Positions 21,961 to 35,656 are shown, counted from the stretch's first letter. The stretch is 64,000 nt of DNA from Metallyticus violacea (GCA_030762175.1 CM060831.1:75067001-75131000), one strand, 5' to 3'. Notes: generated by a model not told the origin, from the letters alone. Translations and numbers: made by a program.

Positions 21961-22400
21961 CATTTTCCATGCATTGCTGGCTTATAAAATTAACCCTTAC
22001 CCCCTGCAGTTTCCTCTTAGAAATGGGAGAAATATCTTCTCAAATATTTTTCAGTTCATTTAATGTGTGCGGGTCTGTCTTGTATATATTTCCTTTAAAG
22101 TAAAGCCTCCCAGAGATAACAGTTGCAGGACATTAAATTAAGGGACCTAGGGGACCATATATTTTTAGTGATGATTCAACTGTCAATATATAATAAATTG
22201 TATGCAAGGAAACATGAGCTGCATGTCTCATTGCAGATGAAAAAGTATTTTAAAATGTTCTGCATATTATTCGCCGTTAATGGTTCATAACACATCTATC
22301 TTTTGATCATGCAGGGGATTCCTCATGAAGCAGGTTAAGTTTTTCTGAACTGCAGTATCGGTTGTTCTGTGAATTGGCATTTCCACTTAGGTTTCTTGAT

Positions 22401-22632
22401 TGCTTTATTTACGGAACTTCTTTAACATCTCAGGACATGAGTTCCCTTCAATTCAGGGAGTGAAACGGCCAATAAATTTTGATCAGAGGCCTCTTATTTC
22501 AGGTTTGAGGTTCTTTCAAGTGTCGTAAATCTGCAACACGGGACCCATGGCTTTACTTCCTTTCCGAAGGAAACTATTCTTAGGATTTTTACTCCCGCAA
22601 ATTTGGGTCTACTAGACAATCAGGACCGATCC
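22401..22632 (-). mobile_element. SINE A copy 1
   Basis: The body matches the other SINE A copies (CTTTACTTCCTTTCCGAAGG and AGAGGCCTCTTATTTCAGG). The tRNA-like head is eroded and shortened. Confidence 0.75.
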
Positions 22633-22783
22633 TCTATAGGTGGACCAAGATTAGTCCGTAAAGAAAATTAAATTTGTTAATTTCTCCGTCATGGACATTA
22701 TTCAAAATCCATTCACAAAATCTATTCCTAAATGTCACCCGATTTATGTTCTTCTTCTTCCTCTTCAGTGGTTTTATAGAATT

Positions 22784-23000
22784 TTATCTTAGCTTTGTAA
22801 CCGTTCTAACAGAGGAATAAGAAAGTCCAGTTTGCTGAGGAAGATATCGAAGTGATTTTTTTTTTTGGGGGGGGGAGAGGGAACGTTCTAGAGTACGTCC
22901 AATGTTATCTAACTTTCCCGTTCCACGGAATCTATTTACCAATCTGTGAATCGATCTTCGACTTGGAAGTTGAATATCAGGGAATCTCTCTTGAGACAAT
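22784..23000 (-). pseudogene. IS630-like transposase N-terminal helix-turn-helix relic
   Basis: The minus strand encodes FPDIQLPSRRSIHRLVNRFR and later LPQQTGLSYSSVRTVTKL, two blocks of the N-terminal DNA-binding region of the insect IS630-like transposases that carry DUF4817. The catalytic half is not present next to it. Confidence 0.65.
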
Positions 23001-24329
23001 CTCAGTACATACGTGCCGATTCTATATGCACCTACGAATCTTAGGGGAATAGAATTCCTGCATTAAGCCATATTAGCGTAATTAATACGTATTACGTCCC
23101 CAAATGAATTCTTAATGCACTGTCACGCAACACACAAGAACACATCCATACGTTCTTAGATTTAGACTCGAACTGACCTCCCCTCCAGCTCCCCGGACGG
23201 TTTTCAAGCATGGGAACGAGACGAAAACTCCAAAGCTCGGTCAACTGCAGTCGATTGCTGTGAAGCGGTCTTGTGAAGGAAAACTTACTCAGTACACGTG
23301 CTATGCAGTAAGGGGAAAATAAAATAAAACGTGTCATTGCCTCCCCAGCCGTCGACTGAGAGTAGAAATGATCGTAACCCAAGAAGCGTACACTCGCAGT
23401 AATGTAGTACGGCAAAATGAACCCACTGTGCTGTTAATAATGACAAAGGAGACCCCTTATATTTTGTCGTCTTGCGTAGTAAGGAAATCAGGCTGTTAGT
23501 ATTCCAGCCGTGACCTGCATTGTCGCTGCGCTTTCACCTATTTACTCAGAGTTAGGTCATAATATGCACATTAGTGCAGTATTAGCACTAATGATGTCAG
23601 CAGAGGGGCCTCTGTGCAGCTAATGCTGTCATCATTAATTGTCATATTCTGGGTTTAGTTCACAGACGCAGCGTTTGCTTGCAATTTATAGTTTGCAATT
23701 GTTTATACATTCATGACCTGGCACATACCTCAGATGCATAGCTAAGCCTGTCACTTCCAATTGGCCCAAAAATGACTACGTGGTGAACGGATGTCCGTTA
23801 CCACATCAGAGGAACATTTTGACAGATTCTGTGTTTTTAAACGTTTTCATTGATGCAACTGTATGCACATTCTTGCTATAAAAATAGTCAAAAATAGAAC
23901 ATAGATGCGTAATGTATACTTGAGTAGCACAAAGCAAACGTAAACCAAAAGTTGAAATAGTGCGATTTAAGAGGTTAAAGGTAAGTAAAATATCACATAA
24001 CTAAATCACTCTGTGTTTAGAAATAAAATCTGTACTTCTGTTAATGAAATAAATGGAACAAAGACATTGAAAAATATAAAATAAAATTGAATCATAGCCC
24101 TGAATAGATTGTAATGTTTTCGAGAAAAAAATAAGGAACATTAATTTGTCAAATCGAGAGAATCTCTACATAGATATGAGGTTTGTACACTGCTAATCTT
24201 TCCTAAAACCAAAATAGAAGGGGAAAAAATATAGTAGCCTTTATTATTACACTATAGAGTAGTTGATTAAACGGGGAAAATGAAGTTTTGAATTTTGAAA
24301 TTATTAAATAGTATTAGAAATAAAATGGT
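23001..24329. other. No gene seen; small palindromes at 23,570-23,650
   Basis: The perfect hairpin ATTAGTGC/GCACTAAT (23,570-23,577 and 23,585-23,592) lies within a larger imperfect inverted repeat reaching about 23,650. No coding domain. Confidence 0.55.
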
Positions 24330-24500
24330 TTTTGATATAATGCACAACACATAGCAACTTATAAAACGAGTATACTTTAAAACCGTTTTTGAATCGGAGT
24401 AAGGTAGGGAAAATTCGAGGTTAGGGCCGGGACTCAAACCACGGATATTTAATCTATTATGCCGACGCCCTTCCATTAAGTTAAATAAACAATTCTGAAT
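24330..24500 (-). mobile_element. Possible third tRNA-derived SINE
   Basis: The minus strand shows an A-box-like CTTAATGGAAGGGCGTCGGC and, about 30 bases on, a B-box-like GGTTTGAGTCCCGG. The sequence after it does not match SINE A or B. Only one copy is visible, so an isolated degenerate tRNA pseudogene is equally possible. Confidence 0.4.
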
Positions 24501-24739
24501 AGTACAATATGCACAAATAATCAAATAATATTGAGTGATGTCGAAGATAGTTTGTAAATTACACGAATTAAGTGAAATAAAAATAACAAACTAACTTTAA
24601 AATCGACTGCTGAAAAGAAAATATCACAATGCAGATAAAAATAATATTTTAGCAAGTGAGCTTTCGATTTAGGAAAATAATCCATGGAGCTTTCAAGCTA
24701 ACTATGAAGTTCTCAAATCCCTTTTCATAAAATTAATAC

Positions 24740-26040
24740 ACTGGGAATATTATATGACCTAACAAAATCTTTTCATCGTGTAAATCATAGGACACTCATA
24801 AAAAACTGTCCTATTATAGTGTGAAGGGCAAATGTTATCAATGGATTGCATCATATTTGCCAAACTGAAAGCATACCGTTATAATAAAGTATTCAGACTA
24901 ATTACGATGCGTATTCTAAAGTAACAGTAGTAAAGCATGGTGTAGCTAAGGTTCTATTTTGGATCCGTTATTATTTTACTATATATCAATGATCTCTCCT
25001 AAGTAATAAACACATACGCTTATCTGATTTCTTCCAGATATTAGTATTCTCATTAAAGAATACAAAATAAAGTCGCCTCTCAGCTTTATCCAATGATATT
25101 TAAGCATACTGAACAGCTGGTCTGACAACAATAAAATTCATATAAATTTTGAAAAGACTAAATACATTGATTTTTATACAAAAAATAAGCACATTCCAGA
25201 ACTAAATATGCATATGAAGATAGATAAAACTACTAACAAAATATCTTGATATTATTATTAATCATATAAATTGGGAAGACCATATTGATTACATTTTCTC
25301 GGGCCTGTGATCCAGTGTTATCTTTACTTGCCTCGTAGAACCCAGATGGCGGGTTCAATTCCGGCCAAGATCGTGAAAATTCAATATGGCTTCCTATTGA
25401 AAGGAAATAAAGCTGTGGGTCCCGTGTCATAGACTTAGACACGTAAAATAAACCGAAGCCGTAAAGAAGAGACCGCTGAGAAAATTTGTCAGCCGTTTCA
25501 CGCCCTGAATAGAATGGAACTCTGATTATCTAGTTGTTAAAAAGCATCCGTAAATAAACGAAATAAATAAAAATGTTTCTTACATCTTACCCAATCTGAG
25601 CTTGGCATGTTTTACAAACAGATTATTAATTAATATTACAATCAAAAGTATCGTAAAAACATTATATTATACATGCTTCCGTTTCTTAATGACTTATGGT
25701 ATGATATTCTGGATAAAGGGTAAATGCTACAGAAAATGACATACAAAAAGTAATAAGTAGGAGTAAAACGATTAACTCGTTGTAAACTACTATTCAAAAC
25801 ATTTGGAAGTTTGCCATTAGCTTGCAAGTACATTCTAGCCATACTTTTATTTGTAGTAGACAATTCAGAAGTATTCATAAAAAACTCAGATATACACAGC
25901 AATGAAACCAGACATAGGCAGAGCTTGCAGAGATGAAGGAACTCAGAAAATATGTTTACTGCAATATTTAATTTTCTTGCATCATCTATAAAGGAACTGT
26001 AGACCAATAGTTTAGCATTAAAAATATACTTCATCAATCA
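24740..26040 (+). pseudogene. CR1/Jockey-like LINE reverse transcriptase remnant, split by a SINE
   Basis: Frames read DLTKSFHRVNHRTLIKKL, then KGKCYQWIASYLPN, GSILDPLLFYYISM and WSDNNKIHINFEKTKYIDFY. These are eroded forms of the fingers, palm and thumb blocks of non-LTR reverse transcriptases in the right order. The YADD block is not intact. SINE A interrupts it at 25,297-25,566. To the right LACFTNRLLINITIKSIVKTLYY continues the C-terminal part, which fades near 26,040. Many stops and frameshifts. Confidence 0.75.
25297..25566 (+). mobile_element. SINE A copy 2, inserted in a LINE
   Basis: The tRNA-like head includes GGCGGGTTCAATTCCGGCC as B box, and the body ends CCGTAAATAAACGAAATAAA. 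It splits the reverse transcriptase pseudogene between thumb and C-terminus, so the LINE is older. Confidence 0.8.
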
Positions 26041-26329
26041 TATCTTCAGTATAGAGGAGGATTTCATGCAATCAAATTAACTACCAATTTTTTCTCCTTT
26101 GAATTAATTTAATTTGGTAAATATACTAAATATAAATGCTTTAAGTTACCCTTTAGTAACTAGTTCAATTTACTATTAATGTGTACTTTTATTTCTAATG
26201 TGACATTAATGTTAACTATGTAAAAAATAATCATCTCTAACAAACTCGATACCAGAATTAAATTTTATAAATATGAAGGATCTGACGATTTTATCAAATG
26301 CACAAAATGTATGCAAGTTCTGGTTATGA

Positions 26330-28140
26330 AACAAATTAAATTAATGAAAATTCCGCCGGTATAGATGGTATTCCTAAAGAATAGTGTAGTGGTATAAGCA
26401 GGATTAAGATTTTAACAAATTTGTTTCATTTGATCAAAGAAAAGGGGTATGTACCAAACATAAATTATCCACGCAATATAAAATGGAAAGGTAGCATAGA
26501 GAAACCAAATAATTATCGAGGAATTGCGTTACTATCAAATGTAGGAAACATTTTTACTGGCATTTTGAGTATAATGTACACTCGCAATTCCAAATGGGAT
26601 TTCGAATTGGGAAGCAAACAGTCAATCATATATTTATAATAAAGAGATTGATTAATAGATAAATACCTAAAGCCCAAGAGGGGAAAACTGTTCGTGGCAT
26701 TTGTTGATCTTGAGAAAGCGTATGACAGGGTAGAATTTCAACTATTGTGGTATAAATTATTAAACAAAGTAGTGAGCCAACAAATAGTAATTAATCTTAA
26801 AACTTTATAAAAGGAGAATACTTTATGTGTGAGATTTGGGGAAGAAGTAGCAACTGGAGAGATAAAACAAAGGAAGGAAACACGTCAGGGTTGTAAATTA
26901 AGTCCAATTCTCTTCAACATATTCATTTATGACATATTACTATAGACAAGCAAAAATAATAACTTTATGTCAGTTATAAATAATACATTTATTCCTGGGT
27001 TATTGTGTTCCAGCGATCTGGTAGTAAGATCAATAGCAGTAAATGACTTAATTTAATCTTTACAAAGAATAACAAAATACTGTAATGAATGGAAAATAGA
27101 TGTAAATTAGAAGAAAACAAAATAATGTTTTTAAGAAAGGGGCACAATTGAGCAAATATGAAAAGTGGAAGAAGGGGAATAAAGACTATAAGAGAGTTCG
27201 AGATTACATTTACTTGGGAGTAAAATTGATGGGGGAGGTAAATAAGAGAAGCAAAAGAAATTAGTATTGACTAGGGAAAGAAGCCATGACTGCTGTTAGA
27301 AGGTGTAAGACTGTGTAACTTGATGTTAAATGGCTAGAAAGAACTTAAGACATGGTGGTTGAATGCAAAATACAATTTGGCATTAAGGTGTGGGGACTGA
27401 GTGAGGGAAGCCTTAGGCTTGCCAAGGGCAACGGTTAAGGAAGTGGCCTAAATTGCACTGGGACGAGTGTCAAGGAAGGGTATGATTATGGAACAGGTTA
27501 TAAAATATTGGTTAAGGATTTTAAATTTAGAAGGAAGTAACTTATTAAGACAATGATTAGAATACCAAGAAAAGAGTCTTAGGAACTCTGGATGCATTAA
27601 TAGTCTCCGGAATGATTTGGAGAGGAATGGGCTAGTAGGAATTCGGAGAAAAAGAGAAAACAATAAGGGCTTTTGGAAGGTAGCTAGGGGAAATATGATG
27701 ATGTAGGAATTTAGTGACTTTTAGTGAGATAACTGAAAGATAAATGTCCCTAGTTTTCTATAGTTCAATGAAGAAATCGTAGGAAAGAGAAATATATATC
27801 AATAGGGTAAATAATGAGCAAAGGGAGATAGCTGCATGTTAAGAGCAGGTGTATGGAGATTAAAAGTACTGAGGAAGCGTTTATCACAGAATCAGTGCCC
27901 CATTTGTGGAGGGAAAGAAAATATGGAACACACGTATTTGAGAGACGGAATTGTGCAGGAAGGAGTTACTAAAGCAGAAATGGCTAAAATTTGGCAGGAA
28001 AAAGATTTTAATTGACATTTATAGAAAGGACAATAGAACAAATGATAGTTTTTCAGTAAAGTTAAAAAAATCGTATTAGTCGTTGAAAAAAGAGGTAGCT
28101 TAAACAAAGTTGCATGTAAATTCGTATTTTAGTAATTTGG
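26330..28140 (+). pseudogene. Second LINE remnant with reverse transcriptase and C-terminal finger
   Basis: Recognisable blocks are NNYRGIALLSNVGNIF (26,505 on), FVDLEKAYDRVEFQLLW with the first catalytic Asp (26,695 on) and a later ETRQGCKLSPILFNIFI block (near 26,880). After many stops there is a VRDYIYLGVKL block (27,200) and a C-terminal zinc finger-like region with CPICGGKENMEHT (27,900). The order fits ORF2 of a non-LTR element; the clade is not assigned. It is distinct from the LINE just upstream. Confidence 0.75.
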
Positions 28141-28154
28141 TAATTTTAAAAAAA

Positions 28155-28158
<4 letters not shown>

Positions 28159-28199
<41 letters not shown>
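28159..28199. repeat. (TA)n microsatellite
   Basis: A TA run lying between the LINE 3' end and the hairpin element. Confidence 0.95.
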
Positions 28200-28200
<1 letters not shown>

Positions 28201-28441
28201 CATAAAAACACTCAGAGTGCAATATAAAAAGGTTCACATAAAATTTCACACTAAAAGCCTTAAAATTGAACACCAAAACCACACGATATTTCGAGCTTGG
28301 CTCTTGGTCACGTGATGAAAATGAACTGCGTGACCAAGAGCCAAGCTCAAAATATCGTGTGGTTTTGGTGTTCAAATTTACGGTTTTTAGTGTGAAATTT
28401 TATGTGAACCTTTTTATATTGCACTCTGAGTGTTTTTTATG
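28201..28441. repeat. Near-perfect inverted repeat, arms of about 112 bp with a 16-base loop
   Basis: The left arm 28,201-28,312 and right arm 28,329-28,441 are reverse complements with, by eye, four mismatches and one single-base indel. The loop is TGATGAAAATGAACTG. Transcription from either strand would give a long hairpin RNA. It encodes no protein. It is probably a foldback MITE; a duplicated and inverted host sequence is possible. Confidence 0.92.
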
Positions 28442-31400
28442 AGTTTTTATGTTTTTTAGAAGTTTTATTACTCTATTAATAGTATATATATATGTATATA
28501 TATAGATATGCAAGTATGTAATGAATAAATCTAGACAAGACCTGGGCTGAACGCCTAGTCATATTCAAAAATGTATTTCTAATAGTAATAAATAGGATTA
28601 ATATAAGTATAAGTTTGACGAAATCTAAATCCTAGAATTAGACACTTTTTATATTTGATAAACTCATTGCAGGACCATAGTGTAAAATGATGATATGATG
28701 ATATATCTCCATTTTTCCCATGCTGCAGAGATATTCGTAATTTCTCTTCGCTTATTTCCTCTTTCGGTGGATGCTGTTCCGCTGTCTTTATGGAGTTAGT
28801 GTCGGCTCGACTTCTGCGTGCACATTAAGAAAGGTCTCTTAGAAGTTGTTCACAAGATAATAACTTTTGAAATTCAGGTCATTCTTCAAGAACCAGAACG
28901 CTCGTGGGATATTCTGCTATGAGATAATCCGACTTTGCGGAAGTAGTTTGCGATTGTTTGTGATTTCATATCTACCATGACTTTCTTAGCAATACAATGG
29001 CGTTAACAATCCAATGTTAAAAAATAAAACATGTTACTGTGAAGGAGAAGATATTCTTTTGCGTTAAAGAGAAATTTGAGATATAAAATTGAGTTAGTGA
29101 GACAGTCTAACTCCAAAGGCTGAAATACAGAAATTGCAGCCGGGACATAAAAATATGGAGTATTAATGTTAGTTTTACAGCTTGACTGTGCTTTTTAAAC
29201 TTAATAAGGTTAAAGCTGTATGTCTATAATAATTGGATAAAAATAAGTAAAGAAGTTTGAAAAAGTGTATCATTTACTTAATTTGGTTTCTTTTATGGGC
29301 ATATTAAAGTATTACAGCTGTAAATTTTCAATTTATATTTACAAAGAAAGCATTCTACAGTATAGTAATGCAAACGCCTAGATTTAAAAGAAGCTGAAAG
29401 GGTATCAAGTGTATTGGCTAGAAATGGGAAGAATGTAAGTGATATATCGTTACTTATAAATTGCATTTGAGAACAGCATGCATGTAGATTTGTAACGTTC
29501 CCAAATAAAAAACATGATGGCACATGTTTTACTGTCTAGATATGTATTACACCTTTTCCTTTTATAAATGCTTAACTTTTCAAATAAATACATCGCAAAC
29601 AGCATTCATTTATACTGTCGCGGCCCACTGTGGAACCATCTGCATAAATATATTTCAGTACTCATTTCATTATCATAAGCCACTATATGGAAGTAAGGTT
29701 AATTAAATCTTATTACATAACTAACATATCTACTCATCAAGGTATTGTATGCAAATATTAACATTTCTAAACTAACTTTAAATCATAATTTTATCATCTA
29801 TCTTTTATTTTTATGTGCAAAATTAATACATGAAACCATTCACGCACGGATAGGATTTTAACACATTGTTAGACACTCTCTTATAATTCTCAATTATCAG
29901 CTTACCTGTATGTGAGACATGTCGTGAATCGAGCGCTGATCGAAACAGAACTTAGTCTGACCATTTTAATATCTTTCTTTCTTCCCCCCCCCCGTCCTGT
30001 TATGTATAAAAGTTGGGTGCCAATTTATATTGGAAAACAATATCACTATAAAATTTTTAACTAAGATCCAGATGATGAACACCAGTCTTAAACAGTGCAT
30101 TTCCAGAGAGACGGAACCGAGTAATAGGATCAATCCTTCGCGCTGACGATGATAACGTTTGAAAATACATCTGGAACTGATTGAATATTTTGAAGGTCAT
30201 TTTTATACATTCAACTATAGCCTATTGCCGCTGCAGGGCATGGTAGCTCCAGATTTAAACCAGTTGACGAGTTAAAACCAAATAACGGTTTGTGTTTACT
30301 AAAGCTTATTCTCTTCTCAGTTTATTCTCTATGGTTAAGTTTGGTTACCCATTAAGTTTGCCTTATATTTACATCTTTATGTACCTATACTTCATATCCA
30401 TCCCTCCAAATTCCCCCCCATGTAATCCTTGACCATTGAAAATTCTGTTCAAGTATCTTGACCTGAAGGGTCTTCTTGCCAGTTCTTGGGTTAAGTCGTG
30501 AAACATATTCTCATAATTTCCTGCTCTTCGCTAATTCCTTTATTGGTGTTGCCTTCAATAGTATGTTATTTATTCTGTTACTGTGCAATGTAATGGGTCA
30601 TTCCAGCATTTCTACTACTGATACAAAACTTAAAAACAAAACCGATATTCAGTCAAGCAATAAAGTTACTGACCATGTTCAAAATTGCATCATTTTAGAT
30701 ATTTCAGGCTCCAAATGTTTTTCCAAACCTGAACGATTCGTCTTTCTTATGTAAATTTTTCAGGAAGCACATTATATTCATTTTGCTTGTCACACTTTCT
30801 ACTTTTATTTATTTTTTTTTCTTTCTATCCCATTAATATTTTCCACTGCCTTTGCAGAGTTTGCGAAAAATATGGAATCATTTGCAAAGCATAAATAGGG
30901 CATCGTGTAAAATATGAACCCTTCCAATTTATTTTAGAAAATTTGGAATGTTCCATTCGCTCTCGGCTCCAGATTTTGACTTAAACTTCCAGATTAGTTG
31001 AGACAATTCATTGAAGCTGTGTGTTACTAGAGGATACGAGTGGTGATGCTACTTTCTAGCCTGTGGTCGCGCAAGCGTAATGGTCGATTGTTTGTTCCAT
31101 TTTCTCCGCTTAAGTATGACGCATGCAACTGTTATGTAATGGGATCGTCAGTAGTCAACTTCTGGAGTGCACTGTCGCGGCACCTCATAATTTGCCTTAA
31201 CTCTCTTCATAGAACGGGGAACATGCAAGTCTTTGGTAAGTTACTGAACAATTGGATGCCAAGAACTCCATACTGGCTATTTTCAGCAAACGATGTCACA
31301 CTGTCAACTAGGTGAAATAGGTTGCTTCTTTGTACATCCTGTCATTTCTTGGTAACCAATATCGCCTGATTTTTTCCTCCCTTTGGGGTATGTGGAAAGG

Positions 31401-33038
31401 GAAATTGCTTCGCAACAAGTCACGGGCTCTCGTGGAACTGCAAGAAAAACTGCAAGGAAAATCAGGCTGTGTTTACCAACATGTTGAAATCTACCGTAGC
31501 TTGGCGAGGCGTTTGTAGGCACTCCCTTACGATAATAGCAATCGCTTTTAACTGTTATTAAGAGAGCATTCTTCTCATATACCTACTAAGCATGCTCGTA
31601 TTGAATTCATTATAGAAGTTAGTTTAAAAGTTATATGGTAAAATTAGAGACAGAGGGCGAATGTAAAAACATCATGTTCTATCAGCAGAAGAAAAATTTT
31701 TCTTTGTATAATTTTGTGTTGTCCAAATTTGTTTCACTGTAAATTAAGAGTACTATTGGCTTTTGCTTTTCAAGCTAATCTAATAAATGAATTATCAAAT
31801 GATTTTGACTACAATGAGGAAAACCTGTAGCTGCAAAAAGTAGATCCTAAGACAGAATAAGCAATGGTAAAAGTTGTTTCATGGTGTTCACATAGTTCAG
31901 TTGAACTATAAAAGAAATTATTTGTTAACAATTAAAATAAATTACAAAATTAAAACAGTTGTCTAAAAATGAACTCATCAAGAGCACGAAACTTTCAGCC
32001 AACGATTGGAAACTTCTCTCTATCTACATTAACTATTTAAAACACTAATCGAAAACTCTCTCCTTGCGGTGATATTTCTTTTAAGGGACACATAGCTGCA
32101 GGGTACACTCGTCTGCAGACCATCCTCATATCTCATATTTACTTTTAGCTTATAATCCCCGTTTCTAATCCGAACGCGTGCGTGCATGCGCGCACATAAA
32201 TGAGTTTCATCTACATATGCAGAGGCTGAAGAGCTGAATGCATTTCGGTCGAACTTTTCCTGGACAAGATTTTGAGGTTATTGTTTTCTTTCTGTATATT
32301 TAAAGATATTAATGCAGCACGATCATTACCAAAGGCTAGAAAATTTGAATTAATTCAACTAATAATGACTTGTATTATCTATGTTAGCTAAAAATAGGCA
32401 GTGTTTGCTTCATTGTAAAAAATATGGTGGGACAAATTGTTCAGTTACCTGAGCATTGGGTGAGATCGTAGACTTTTTAAAGCATCACTTTTCCAGAAGT
32501 TTTAGCACTCTGCAAAGAGTAACTGTTGAAGAATATATAGCGAAAGCTTCAATAAATGGGCAAAGCGGTGAAATTTTAGGAACGATCTGTATACAAACAT
32601 GGCTTTCATTTTCTGTTGCATTCATCACAGAAATCGTCAAAATTAAGGAAAAATACAGTCCAATGTTTACTGCAGTCGAGGTAAATAACAATAAATAAAT
32701 AAAAATTAACAAACAAACAATAACAACTGCAGGTGTGAAAAGGAGTGTAGTGTTTTATAAAAGAAACTTTAACCTTGTACCTTAAAAGAATTTTTTTTTA
32801 AAGTAATAAAGTGAAAAAAATCCTAAAGTTCTCTATAGTGTTACTAGGTAGACTTAATGCTATATTAGTGGGCTGGGTAACGACACGTATATGATCATTG
32901 CGGGAACGTTGCACACTGTGATAACTACTAATGAAGCTTGTGTAAGGTAAGGGAAGATTTGAGTAATACTTGGGCAACAGTTTTTCCACTTTAATCATAC
33001 TTTTCTTATTTATTCTCTCACACATTCCTTATTTAAGT
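28442..33038. other. No gene seen in 4.6 kb
   Basis: AT-rich sequence with scattered frames of 60-92 codons on both strands, none with a recognised motif. The overlapping frames at 31,040-31,522 sit in a GC-richer patch but lie on opposite strands without a domain. A C run lies near 29,985. Non-coding as far as I can tell. Confidence 0.55.
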
Positions 33039-33273
33039 GTCCCATTCAACTCGGGGCGTGAAATGGCCGATAAATTTTGTTCAGAGGCCTCTTCTTTTAG
33101 GCTTGAGGTTGTTTTTCGTGCCGTAAATGTACGACATGGGCCAACGGTTTTACTTTCCTTCCGAAGGAAGTTATACTTAGGATTTTAACGCCGGAAAAAA
33201 TCCATCGATCCTGACCGAGATTGAACCGGGTTTAGTAGGTAAGTATGGTTACCAATACATCATCAGGACGGAC
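33039..33273 (-). mobile_element. SINE A copy 3 (minus)
   Basis: Body and eroded tRNA-like head of SINE A. Its 5' end faces copy 4, about 210 bp away in the opposite orientation. Confidence 0.85.
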
Positions 33274-33484
33274 TTAAATGCTATATTAAGCATGCTGATG
33301 GTACGAACTTCCTGACGTATAAAAGTCTTGAATTAAACTTCTTTATAAATAAAATACCTTTGCTTTTCCTTCTTTCGCTCTATTTTCCTTTAGGTGAAGA
33401 ACAATTTTAACTTTCTTTAGTTTTGGTGGCATTCCTGCGTTCTTTCTTTATTTACGTTCCCAAACTTTTTGAGATTTCAGTAGT

Positions 33485-33750
33485 CGGTCCTGCTGGTGTA
33501 GCGGTAACCATATTTGCCTTCTAAACCCAAGATCGTGGGTTCGATCCCGGTCAGGACCGATGGATTTTTTGGGCGTAAAAATCCTAAGTGTGGAAAGGAA
33601 GTAACACCTTGGATCCCGTGGCGTACATTTACAGAACTTCAAGCCTGAAAGAAAAGGCCTCTGAGCAAAATTTGTTTGCGTTTCACGCCCTGAATTGAAT
33701 GGGAGGCTGATGACCTGAGATGTTAAAGAGCGTCCGTAAATAAACGAAAC
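33485..33750 (+). mobile_element. SINE A copy 4 (plus)
   Basis: The head GGTCCTGCTGGTGTAGCGGT is the A-box region and GTGGGTTCGATCCCGGTC the B box. The body and the CGTCCGTAAATAAACGAAAC end are complete. The head resembles a tRNA of the Arg(UCU) kind, tentatively. It could look like a tRNA gene, but the head is fused to the shared SINE body. Confidence 0.88.
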
Positions 33751-35394
33751 CAAAACCCCCTCCCAAAAATTGGACATTTCAGTAGCCATGCTAAAATTAA
33801 TAATATCATGCTCCATATTTTTTCGTACCCATTAAATATTCTTTAACATAATACAAAATTTCATGTGCCGGACCTCCCACTTAACACGATTTCTGTGGAG
33901 CAATTTCTTTGGAAGCAAATGAAAGAGAATCTAAAGCAATTAAATTATCCAAAATTGCATTAAAAGAGTTACTTAATGTAGATAAACGTCTCTTTGACAA
34001 GATGTCATTGCACTGAACATATCATCGTACTCGAAACGTATGCAGAAACCTTGTATTATAAAGATGAATTGACTAACACGCCGCAAGTGTTTGATAAACA
34101 AGCGGTGCCCATATAAGAAAACAAAAGAGGGCTATTGTTAGTACGACAGTACTCCATAATTTGCAATGCCCAGGTATACAATTTAAGGTTTCGTTTACTT
34201 GTAACTGTATCTATTTCTAGGTTATGCTAAGGACGACCATCGGATACTATGTTTCTTGTCCTTCCGATGAGTTAAGAAACAATATGTTCTCAGAATCCAA
34301 AACAGCAGATAAACTTGTAAGGGTTCACTGATATCCTAAACAATAGGCCAGCAGAAGTAGCCCAAGAGGACAAGAGGTCAAATATCCCGATACTGTCTGG
34401 TTAGCAGCACTCTGAATATATTTATTATATTACTTTTCATCGTGAATTAACAGTTCTGGAATAATTTAAAATAAATAAAGCAAAGAACAGTATAAAGAAG
34501 GAAATACACCCAAAAATGCTACGCAGTAAATATGGCCGTATGTTTGCAACCACTATATCAAAGTTCCCATAAAGTTCTTCATGTTTTCTTTATTTTAATT
34601 GTGTTTGTGGAGAACCATAAAAACTGAAATTTAAGTGGCACAGAAGGCAAATATTACTAGGATAAATGTCCGAAAAGAGGCAGCACTGTGTTTGAAACAT
34701 TTTCTGTCTTCATCTTATACCACGTTAGATTTGTTTTTTTTCCGTTTATTTTTCCAAAGAAATATTTACAACATTAAAATATACTAGTAGTAAAAAGTTT
34801 TTTACAAGTAATCCCCGAATGCTATAGTGTCTATTTTGGCTTAGGAAAAGAGTACAGAGCTTTTCGCATAAAAACTACCTCGCAGGCACGACATTCTGAA
34901 CCTCGTCGGCTGCTCCCCACTCTTTCTCCTAAAAGTCTCCCCTCTTGTCCTTGAACGTCGCTTCGAAGCAGTGCAGTGGTTGGACTATCCCAGAGAGGAA
35001 ACTATTGACTCTAGAGCAGCAAATGTTACCATTCAGTTAGTTGTGTTCGTGCAGAATTTAGTTTGCACTTCCGAGGTAAATAATTGTCTTACAGAAGTAA
35101 TTCAGGATATTGCGAATAAATTTCATTCTACTGATGCACAACAAAAAAGACTGGCGAAAACATATAACAGGATTAAATTAGAGAAATTGGTGAAAATCTT
35201 GAACATTCGCGGGTAAAATCGCTTCTGAAATTAGCACAAGTTTTCAGCGTGTTCTGTACATAAAGCAACAAAATTATTAAACCTCAAACGTACAAGTGTA
35301 CACGTGTCCATTGTTTAAAAACAAGGCGACCCAGCAGCAATAACGCGAGAGTTTTTTATTTTTTCATTTGTGAATGAAGGTTTAATGGACCAGC
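33751..35394. other. No gene seen
   Basis: An 81-codon plus-strand frame at 34,971-35,216 lies just upstream of the transposase relic but has no motif I recognise. The rest is AT-rich. Confidence 0.5.
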
Positions 35395-35614
35395 ACGTCT
35401 GTTCTTTTCAGAGTGGCCCGATTTTACCTGAACGGTCGTGGGAGCAATCAAAATATACGCTACTGGTGTATCGAACATTCACATCGTGTGCAGGAAATCC
35501 CTGTTTATGATAGGAAAGTTGGAGTTTCGTGTGCTGCTAGAGCAAAGCGTGTTATCGGTCCGATTTTTTACGAGATAACAATAGATGCAGAATGGTACAG
35601 AAGGGACATTTTAA

Positions 35615-35656
<42 letters not shown>

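Noticed and set aside
33485..33560. tRNA-like sequence that could be called a tRNA gene
   Set aside because: The same head and attached body recur at seven places; it is the promoter head of SINE A, and the cloverleaf is imperfect.
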